Assembly (NCBI GenBank): GCA_900316205.1
Contig: ONBX01000025.1
Span: 1-32,290 of the forward strand
DNA from: an uncultured Eubacteriales bacterium
Lineage (GTDB): Bacteria > Bacillota > Clostridia > Oscillospirales > Oscillospiraceae
Length of the DNA stretch: 32,290 bases
Direction of reading: 5' to 3'
Of the stretch, positions 6,121-12,206 are shown piece by piece. The position numbers and the translations under genes were made by a program. Below the pieces are notes generated by a model that was not told the origin of the DNA, ran no database searches, and worked only from the letters and a program-made list of their open reading frames with translations. Position 1 is the stretch's first letter. Each line of letters starts with the position of its first letter.

Positions 6121-8358
6121 ATGAGAACAACAAAAAGAATATTGGTGTTTCTGCTGGCGCTGGCGCTGCTCTTGACGCTTTGCGCCTGCGGGAAGGCGGC
6201 ACCGGGAAAAGATGCCGAGCTTGTTGTGATCGGGGAGCCGCAGGTCTCATCCCAGACCGAGCCCGGGTATGTGACGACGGAGCTTCCCATGCCGGTGGGC
6301 TATGAGGATCCCGGCGGTCTGCAGAGCTGCGGAAACAGCCTGGTTCTCCACGCCCGGACGCCGGAAGGTTCCTTCGCCGTTCTTCGCTATGACACGCTGG
6401 GTGACGAATGGAAAAGCTGGCTCCTCGACACGGGGGAGGCGAAAAACCCGCGGATTGAGGCCTTTTCCGCGGTGGAGGACGCCGTTTGGATCCGGCTGAT
6501 GGAGGGCTATTCCGAGGAGGAAGTGCTCCGCAAAGATTTCTCCCGCCGGCTGAACTATTATCTGATCGTGCTGGACACCCGGACGGACGGGCAGCGCTGC
6601 ACCCGCATCGACTTCTGGCGAAACGGGAACGACACGGACCCTTATCTCGCGGGGCTTGTGGCCCTGGACGGGAAGCGGGCGATCCTGAACGATGATGAGA
6701 CGGTGCGGCTGATCGGCCCTGAGGCGCAGATCCTGAGTACCCTGGATCTGCCGCTGGTGGGCTTTCCCGAGCGGGTGTGGATCGGCGACACCCAGTACCT
6801 TTCCACCAGGGACGGATACTGCCCCTTTGACCCGGAAACCCTCCGATGCGGCGAGCCGCTGGAGGGGATCCTGTGGGACCCGGTGTACAGCAGTCAGCGG
6901 GGCCGCATCCTGGTCACCAAGGGGCGGGTGCTGCAGGAATATGACCCGGACACCGGCAGCATGAGCCCGGTGTTCAACTGGATGGACGTGGCCCTCAATA
7001 CTGCCAGTCTTGAGGGCTACAGCGCCTTCCTCGGACTGGAAAACGCCGACGGGAAGCTGTTTTATCTGGCAAACGGCAGGCTCACCAGAGTCAGCCCCGG
7101 CCCGGTGCCGGTGAAAAAGACGCTGACTCTGGGCTGCTTTGCCGACGCCGCAGCCGAAGGCTACGCATACAGCGAAACCGACTACACCTGCCCGGAGCGG
7201 CTGCTGGACGCGATCATGCGCTTCAACCAGGCCGATCCGGAATACCGCGTCGTTGTCAAGCCCATGATCTGGCACGATGAGGCGGAGCGGAACCGACTGC
7301 TGATCCAGCTTGCCACGGAGCAGGATATCGACGTGCTGGACACAAGTCTCCTTCCGCCCGGCGCGGTGGATCGGCAGCTGCTGGTGGATCTTCTGCCCTA
7401 TATCGACGCGGACCCGGAGCTCAGCCGGGAGGACTTCATCCCGAGCCTTTTTGCGGCGCTCACCCAGCGGGGCGGCCTCTACGAGTATACGGACCGCTTC
7501 ACCATGCTCACCCTGCTGGGGGCGGAGCACCTGGGCCTCAGCCGGGAGGACTGGACCGCGGAGCGGGCCATGGAAGTGCTCTCCCGGGAGGATGGCGCGC
7601 CGTATCTGACGCAGGAAGAAATGCTTCTCCTGTTCTCCTGGGCGGCCACCGCGGAGTTTATGGACCGGGAAAGCTGCAGCTGCAGCTTCGACAGCCCCTC
7701 CTTTGTCGGCTGGCTGGAGCTGATGAAGCGCATCCCGGTGGTTTCCCCGGAGGGAGGCAGCTACAGCCCCGGCTGCGACTGGCTGATCTCCTATGACTTT
7801 GCAAGTGAGGCAGGCTACCTGCCGCGCCTGAGCTTTCAGGACGAGGCCTCGGTGCTGGGCTTCCCCGGCTCCGGGGGAAGCGGGGCTTATTTCATGAAGC
7901 TGCTGCCCGCCGACGGGATGGGACACATCGGCCAGCTCAAGCTGGGGGACGGCTTCCTCTGGACAGGAGGCTGCAATACCAGCCTCGGGGTAATGGCCTC
8001 CGGCGAGAACAGGGACGGCGCCTGGCGCTTCGTCAAGACCTTCATGCTGGGCGAGACGGAGCCGACCCTCGACGACGGCATTCCCGTGCTGCGCGCAAGC
8101 TTTGAGCAGGCGGTGGAGAACAATATGCGGCAGCCCCAGAGCAATGTGAGCGATTATGCCTCCTTCAACGAGAAGGACGCCGCGGTGATGCGGGAGCTGG
8201 TCTACGGGACGGACCGTGTGGTGATCCGGGACGAGGCGGTCATCGACACGCTGCAGACCGAGCTTCGGGCCTTCCTCGCCGGGAAAGAGAGCGCGGAGGA
8301 GGCGGCCGGGCTGCTCCAGAACAAGCTGAGCATTTACATGTCCGAGCACTACGGCTGA
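6121..8358 (+). CDS. Large lipoprotein with C-terminal solute-binding-protein-like domain
   Basis: A 745-residue exported lipoprotein. Residues 1-23 are a lipoprotein signal with lipobox LCAC (lipidated C23). Residues of about 30-330 contain WxxG/aromatic-rich beta repeats (YDTLGDEWKSWLL, LIGPEAQILSTLDLPLVG) that look like a beta-propeller. From about residue 337 the sequence resembles family 1 extracellular solute-binding proteins: a strand, then RLLDAIMRFNQADPEYRVVV, an alternating pattern around DIDVLDT, and a C-terminal helical lobe. No permease or ATPase gene is adjacent, so it may act as a sensor or binding protein rather than a classical ABC component. It follows cassette 2 by 66 bp. 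TAGGAG is 5 nt before the ATG. The two-domain reading is inference from pattern; the substrate is unknown. Confidence 0.85.
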   Translation: MRTTKRILVFLLALALLLTLCACGKAAPGKDAELVVIGEPQVSSQTEPGYVTTELPMPVGYEDPGGLQSCGNSLVLHARTPEGSFAVLRYDTLGDEWKSWLLDTGEAKNPRIEAFSAVEDAVWIRLMEGYSEEEVLRKDFSRRLNYYLIVLDTRTDGQRCTRIDFWRNGNDTDPYLAGLVALDGKRAILNDDETVRLIGPEAQILSTLDLPLVGFPERVWIGDTQYLSTRDGYCPFDPETLRCGEPLEGILWDPVYSSQRGRILVTKGRVLQEYDPDTGSMSPVFNWMDVALNTASLEGYSAFLGLENADGKLFYLANGRLTRVSPGPVPVKKTLTLGCFADAAAEGYAYSETDYTCPERLLDAIMRFNQADPEYRVVVKPMIWHDEAERNRLLIQLATEQDIDVLDTSLLPPGAVDRQLLVDLLPYIDADPELSREDFIPSLFAALTQRGGLYEYTDRFTMLTLLGAEHLGLSREDWTAERAMEVLSREDGAPYLTQEEMLLLFSWAATAEFMDRESCSCSFDSPSFVGWLELMKRIPVVSPEGGSYSPGCDWLISYDFASEAGYLPRLSFQDEASVLGFPGSGGSGAYFMKLLPADGMGHIGQLKLGDGFLWTGGCNTSLGVMASGENRDGAWRFVKTFMLGETEPTLDDGIPVLRASFEQAVENNMRQPQSNVSDYASFNEKDAAVMRELVYGTDRVVIRDEAVIDTLQTELRAFLAGKESAEEAAGLLQNKLSIYMSEHYG

Positions 8359-8589
8359 AAGAGGAACCGCGGCCTGTCGAAAAGCCTTCCGCCGCTGCCG
8401 CGAACGGCAGGCGGCTCCTGCCCTGTCATTCTTCGCTGGCGCGAAGCCGGAATTCCCCCCCCGCTGGGGGAAGGCTTGAGGCGGGCGACCACAAGGGCGT
8501 AGGGCGCCCCTACGGCGGGATCGTGGGTTTCTGCGTAGGGGCGGCGGCTTGCCCCCGCCCGGCGGCAAACGGGTCTGTAAACGAGAGTA

Positions 8590-8627
8590 GTGCGGCGAAT
8601 CCGTACAATGCTACGAATTCGTCGCAC
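8590..8627. repeat. GGCGAATYCG palindrome, copy at 8590
   Basis: Inverted arms at 8590-8605 and 8612-8627 (GTGCGGCGAATCCGTA against TACGAATTCGTCGCAC, two non-Watson-Crick positions). Related copies are at 2721, 12062 and 28586. Confidence 0.75.
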
Positions 8628-8636
8628 CATTTTGTT

Positions 8637-8775
8637 CCTCCCCCAGCGGGGGAGGATGTCAGCGCAGCTGACAGGTGAGAGAGAACGATGCCGAAATCTT
8701 CTCTTTCACTGCCTGCGAAGATCCGGCATTCTCCCTCATCACCCGCTTCGCGGGAGCTTCCCCCGCTGGGGGAAG
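8637..8775. repeat. MITE-like element with inverted ends (139 bp)
   Basis: The left end CCTCCCCCAGCGGGG (8637-8651) is the inverse of the right end CCCCGCTGGGGGAAG (8761-8775) with one mismatch. Inside the left end come GATGTCAGCG, CAGCTGACAGGTGAG and GAGAG; inside the right end come CTCCCTCATC and CGCTTCGCGGGAG. The first 48 bp are nearly the same as those at 31251. It encodes no protein. Confidence 0.65.
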
Positions 8776-8877
8776 CACAGCGGACGAGCGATGCTCGTCC
8801 CTGTGATTGGTGAGAAACCCTGACAGCCGTAGGGACGGCCATTGGCCGTCCGCCCCGTCCTCAAAACTCAAAACTTC

Positions 8878-8912
8878 AAATCCCCGGGCCAGATTTTCTG
8901 GCCCGGGGATTT
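8878..8912 (-). terminator. Intrinsic terminator of coaX
   Basis: Perfect 16-bp arms at 8878-8893 and 8897-8912 with a 3-nt loop, lying 9 bp past the coaX stop. Read on the minus strand it is followed by GAAGTTTTGAGTTTTG. Confidence 0.85.
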
Positions 8913-8921
8913 GAAAGAAGC

Positions 8922-9692
8922 TTATTTCGTCCGGTTCTTTTCGTAGAGGATCTGGAGACCGGCGATGAGGATATCCGGCTCCAGGTGGTAATGGCGCTTG
9001 CAGTAGGGCAGGATCAGGGGGCTGACGCCGCCGGTGATGACAGCGGTGACGGGCTTGCCCAGCTCCTCCTCCATCCGGTCGATGACCCCGTCCAGCATGG
9101 CGGCGCAGCCGATGAGGGCGCCGGAGCGCATGCAGTCCACGGTGTTAGTGCCCAGAAGCTTGGCGGGCCCGGCCAGATCGATATAGGGCAGCTGGGCCGC
9201 CTGGGCGGACAGGGCGTTCACCGAGACCCAGAGCCCCGGGATGATCATGCCGCCGATATAGCTGCCGTTTTCCGCCACGACCGTGACGGTGGTAGCCGTG
9301 CCCATGTCGATGATGGCGATGGGGGCGGGGTACTTGGCCCGGGCGGCCACCGCGGCCACGATCAGGTCGCTGCCCACGGTGCCGGGGTTATCCATGCGGA
9401 TGTTGAGCCCGGTCTTGATGCCGGGGCCCACCACCATGAGATCAATGCCGGTAAGGGACTTCACCGCCTGGGGGATCACCGTCTGCAGATAGGGGACCAC
9501 CGAGGAGAGGATGCCGCCCTCGATGTCCTCGGGGCTGATCTTCTGCATGGTCAGGATCCCCTGGATGTCCAGAGCGTACTGGTCGGCTGTCTTGTTCCGG
9601 TCGCTGGCGAGGCGGACGGAGAAGCGCTGCCTGCCGTCCTCGATGCCGCCGAGGACGATATTGGTGTTGCCAACGTCGATGGCCAGGATCAT
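8922..9692 (-). CDS. coaX: Type III pantothenate kinase
   Basis: CoaX (256 residues, typical length) phosphorylates pantothenate, the first step of coenzyme A synthesis; type III enzymes use a monovalent cation and resist CoA feedback. It has the acetate-kinase/Hsp70-like fold motifs: DVGNTN at residues 6-11 (phosphate 1), GSDL at 107-110 with D109 as the expected catalytic base (Leu replaces the usual Arg of GxDR), DMGTATT at 129-135, GGMIIPG at 147-153, and ITGG near the C-terminus. An AAGGAGGG ribosome binding site precedes the ATG. It lies downstream of a pantothenate-type transporter and opposite coaBC, so the locus collects vitamin B5 uptake and use. A terminator follows. Confidence 0.97.
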   Translation of the reverse strand: MILAIDVGNTNIVLGGIEDGRQRFSVRLASDRNKTADQYALDIQGILTMQKISPEDIEGGILSSVVPYLQTVIPQAVKSLTGIDLMVVGPGIKTGLNIRMDNPGTVGSDLIVAAVAARAKYPAPIAIIDMGTATTVTVVAENGSYIGGMIIPGLWVSVNALSAQAAQLPYIDLAGPAKLLGTNTVDCMRSGALIGCAAMLDGVIDRMEEELGKPVTAVITGGVSPLILPYCKRHYHLEPDILIAGLQILYEKNRTK

Positions 9693-9739
9693 GGGGATCC
9701 CTCCTTAAAGATAGATCAGGGTATGAACGGGAAAGCGAG

Positions 9740-9860
9740 CGTCTTGCTTCCCCCCCTGTGGGGGAAGTGGCCGAAGGCCAATAGGGGGGACAAAGAACCC
9801 CTTCAGTCGCCGCCGTTTCCGGCGGTGACAGCTCCCCCGAAGGGGGCGCCAAGGGCAAAG
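9740..9860. repeat. Hairpin repeats between panT-like gene and coaX
   Basis: Nested inverted repeats CTTCCCCC...GGGGGAAG, TGGCC/GGCCA, CGCCG/CGGCG and CTCCCCC/GGGGG fill the 172-bp gap. Such a block may attenuate or process the mRNA between the two genes. No gene is seen. Confidence 0.6.
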
Positions 9861-9864
9861 CTGT

Positions 9865-10488
9865 TTAGTCCCGCTTCAGGGCGTGGGCCACGGCCTTGGT
9901 GACGGCGCCGGCCACGATGCAGCCGGTGATCCATTCCACCAGACCCTGGATGCCCACTACAAGAATAATGAACATGAGCGGGTTCACGGCGCCCTTGGAG
10001 GCCACCATGTTCTGGATAAAGTCCGTCTGGTAAAAGACCAGCACGATATAGCCCATGAAGAGGATGGTGTTCAGCATGGGGGCGGCGAGGCCGCCGGCAA
10101 AGTAGCACCAGATCCGGTGCTTGTCGAGCTTCTTGAAGAGCTGGAAGAGCCAGCCGGTGGCGGCGCCCACCAGACCCCGGAGCACCACGCACAGGATGAT
10201 GGTGAGGATGGGGCTCAGCTGAAAGAAAACGCCAGTCATGGCGGACGCTCCTGTCATGGCGTCATACAGACTGGTGAAACCGTAGACCGTTCCCAGAATG
10301 GCGCCGCCCAGAGGGCCCAGGAGCATAGCACCGATGGCGATGGGGATCATGGCCAGGGTCATCACCAGGGGGCCCACCGGGATCGAGGTCAGGTGGGTGA
10401 TGCGCATCACCAGGACGATGGCGATGAAGATGGCGTACTCCGCGATGGTGCGTGCGTCAAACACGGGAGCATAGGATCTTTTTTCCAT
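9865..10488 (-). CDS. panT: ECF transporter S component, probably pantothenate-specific
   Basis: A 207-residue, very hydrophobic protein with about six membrane helices. It has the typical S-component features: an N-terminal segment with ARTIAEYAIFIAIVLVM, GPLGGAILGTVYGFTS between helices, and a C-terminal half with LNTILFMGYIV. Its job is to bind a vitamin in the membrane and pair with a shared EcfA/A'/T energising module, which is encoded elsewhere. The substrate call rests on context: coaX lies downstream on the same strand and coaBC is divergent, as known for PanT in Bacillota. AAGGAGGT precedes the ATG. A minus-strand promoter at 10640-10668 gives a leader of about 145 nt. Confidence 0.85.
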   Translation of the reverse strand: MEKRSYAPVFDARTIAEYAIFIAIVLVMRITHLTSIPVGPLVMTLAMIPIAIGAMLLGPLGGAILGTVYGFTSLYDAMTGASAMTGVFFQLSPILTIILCVVLRGLVGAATGWLFQLFKKLDKHRIWCYFAGGLAAPMLNTILFMGYIVLVFYQTDFIQNMVASKGAVNPLMFIILVVGIQGLVEWITGCIVAGAVTKAVAHALKRD

Positions 10489-10518
10489 ATGAAGTTACCT
10501 CCTTGCTTGCGTTCGGTT

Positions 10519-10542
10519 GAGTCTGATGGCGTCATCAGACTC
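10519..10542 (-). promoter_or_regulatory. Perfect hairpin in the leader of the panT-like gene
   Basis: GAGTCTGATG (10519-10528) and CATCAGACTC (10533-10542) form a 10-bp stem with a tetraloop, 31 bp upstream of the start codon. No T-run follows on the minus strand. The leader does not match a riboswitch class I can recall, so its function is open. Confidence 0.5.
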
Positions 10543-10639
10543 CCTGATACGCTGCTGCAGAATGCGGCGGTGAGAGCGGAGCGGCTGTCCTCCTGTCCGC
10601 AGCGGGTACAGGGAACGCTCTCCCTCACAGCCAGGGCTC

Positions 10640-10668
10640 ATTATATCCCAAAGGGGCGGCAGATGCAA
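10640..10668 (-). promoter_or_regulatory. Sigma-A promoter of the panT-like gene
   Basis: Read on the minus strand, TTGCAT (10668-10663) and TATAAT (10645-10640) are 17 bp apart. It is arranged back to back with the coaBC promoter. Confidence 0.8.
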
Positions 10669-10704
10669 CAGAAATTTGAACCGTTGTGCAGCGGGGCTTT
10701 TCCC

Positions 10705-10732
10705 TTGCAAATCCGCCCGATTGTGGTATAGT
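10705..10732 (+). promoter_or_regulatory. Sigma-A promoter of coaBC
   Basis: TTGCAA at 10705-10710 and TATAGT at 10727-10732, 16 bp apart. The start point would be near 10739, about 34 nt before the coaBC ATG. Confidence 0.72.
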
Positions 10733-10772
10733 GAAGCCAACGAAACAGACGATTTGTGAGGAGGAAAGTTCC

Positions 10773-11963
10773 ATGCTGAAAGGAAAAACCATCGTGCTGG
10801 GCGTCACCGGCGGCATTGCCTGCTTCAAGGCTGCGGCCCTGGCCTCCATGCTGGTGAAGCAGCACGCCAACGTTCAGGTGATCATGACGGAAAACGCGAC
10901 GAAATTCGTCACGCCCCTGACCTTTGAGCAGCTCACCGGGCAGAAGGCCCTGACCGATACCTTTGACCGGAACTTTCAGCACAGTGTGGAGCACATCGCC
11001 GTGGCGGACCGGGCGGACCTGGTGCTCATCGCCCCGGCCACGGCTAACATCATCGCAAAGCTGGCCCACGGTCTCGCGGACGACATGCTGACCACCACGG
11101 TGCTGGCCTGCGACTGCCCCAAGGCCATCGCTCCGGCCATGAACACCAAAATGTACGAAAACCCCGTGACCCAGGATAATCTCTCCACCCTCCGGCGCTA
11201 CGGCTGGGAGGTGGCGGAGCCTGCCAGCGGGCACCTGGCCTGCGGCACCGAGGGCAAGGGGAGACTGCCCGAGCCCGAGGAGCTGCTGGAGCTCTGCCTC
11301 CACGCCATCGCCCGGGAGAAAGACCTCCGGGGCAAGCGCGTCCTGGTCACCGCCGGCCCCACCCGGGAGGCCCTGGACCCGGTGCGCTATCTCACCAACC
11401 GCTCCTCCGGCCGCATGGGCTATGCCATCGCCAGGGCCGCTGCCAGACGAGGCGCGGAGGTCACCCTGGTCTCCGGCCCCACCGCGCTCCCCAGGCCCGG
11501 ATATATGGAGATCGTGGATGTGGAGTCCGCCCAGGAGATGTTTGAGGCCGTGACCAGCCGCGCCCCGGACATGGACATCATCATCAAGGCCGCCGCCGTG
11601 GCGGACTATCGCCCGGCAGACGTGGCGGAGGACAAGATCAAAAAGAAGGACGGAGACCTCTCCATCCCCCTGGAGCGGACCCGGGATATTCTGGGCACCC
11701 TGGGTCAGCGGAAGCGGGAGGGCCAGTTCCTCTGCGGCTTTTCCATGGAGACCCGGGATCTGATCGAGAATTCCCGGAAGAAGCTCACCAAAAAGAACCT
11801 GGACATGGTGGCCGCCAACAACGTGAAGGTGGAAGGCGCGGGCTTTGGCGTGGAGACCAATGTGCTCACCCTCATCACCGCCGAGGGGGAGAAGGAGCTG
11901 CCCCTCATGTCCAAGGACGCGGCGGCGGACGCCCTGCTGGACGCCATCCTGGAGCGGATGTGA
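10773..11963 (+). CDS. coaBC: Bifunctional phosphopantothenate-cysteine ligase / decarboxylase
   Basis: A 396-residue fusion that joins cysteine to 4'-phosphopantothenate (CoaB, CTP-dependent) and decarboxylates the product (CoaC, FMN-dependent). The CoaC half (about 1-180) has GVTGGIACFKA at 10-20, catalytic H74, APATANIIAK at 87-96, PAMN at 121-124 and the flap cysteine C157 in GHLACGTEGKGRL. The CoaB half starts near 187 with VLVTAGPTREALDPVRYLTN, SSGRMGYAIA and KAAAVADYRP; the motif AANN near 350 is retained. GAGGAGG lies 8 nt before the ATG; longer in-frame starts would remove the promoter. With coaX opposite, four-phosphopantetheine synthesis is nearly complete here. The gap downstream has repeats, not a clear terminator. 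Confidence 0.97.
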   Translation: MLKGKTIVLGVTGGIACFKAAALASMLVKQHANVQVIMTENATKFVTPLTFEQLTGQKALTDTFDRNFQHSVEHIAVADRADLVLIAPATANIIAKLAHGLADDMLTTTVLACDCPKAIAPAMNTKMYENPVTQDNLSTLRRYGWEVAEPASGHLACGTEGKGRLPEPEELLELCLHAIAREKDLRGKRVLVTAGPTREALDPVRYLTNRSSGRMGYAIARAAARRGAEVTLVSGPTALPRPGYMEIVDVESAQEMFEAVTSRAPDMDIIIKAAAVADYRPADVAEDKIKKKDGDLSIPLERTRDILGTLGQRKREGQFLCGFSMETRDLIENSRKKLTKKNLDMVAANNVKVEGAGFGVETNVLTLITAEGEKELPLMSKDAAADALLDAILERM

Positions 11964-11989
11964 GCCTTTTTCCCGCAAAACAGTTTTTC

Positions 11990-12165
11990 TGAACAGCTCG
12001 TAAATGGGCGTAGGGGCGGCTATCAGCCGCCCGCGCGGCACAAGATTGAATAACAGATAATGTGAGGCGAATCCGTACCTGGCCGGTATGGATTCGCCTC
12101 ACTCTTTTCGCTTATTGAGATCTACCGCGCGGGCGGCTAATAGCCGCCCCTACGGCGGGTTTCGC
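11990..12165. repeat. TAGGGG hairpins flanking a GGCGAATYCG palindrome
   Basis: Two mirror-image hairpins, GGGCGGCT/AGCCGCCC at 12014-12032 (preceded by CGTAG) and at 12131-12149 (followed by CTACGGC), flank the palindrome at 12062-12102. The whole block is an approximate large inverted repeat between the converging coaBC and surface-protein genes. No gene is present. Confidence 0.75.
12062..12102. repeat. GGCGAATYCG palindrome, copy at 12062
   Basis: Arms GTGAGGCGAATCCGTACC (12062-12079) and GGTATGGATTCGCCTCAC (12085-12102) differ by a single G-U pair; the loop is 5 nt. TCTTTTCG follows on the plus strand, so it might help end coaBC transcription. Confidence 0.8.
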
Positions 12166-12206
12166 CTTTCCGCACTTTAGGCAGCTCTGCCCGGGTGTGG
12201 AAGGAT

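Larger units (their letters stand above)
8359..8877. repeat. Repeat-rich gap between lipoprotein gene and coaX
   Basis: No gene is seen in 519 bp. Contents include CGTAGGG/CCCTACG at 8498-8514, a second TAGGGGCGG unit near 8535, the GGCGAATYCG palindrome at 8590-8627, the composite element at 8637-8775, and the hairpin GGACGGCC/GGCCGTCC at 8833-8851. The gap separates two converging transcripts. Confidence 0.75.

Noticed and set aside
8637-8775. The inverted-end element considered as an insertion sequence with a transposase.
   Set aside because: It is only 139 bp long, holds no meaningful protein frame, and no transposase gene is present in the window.
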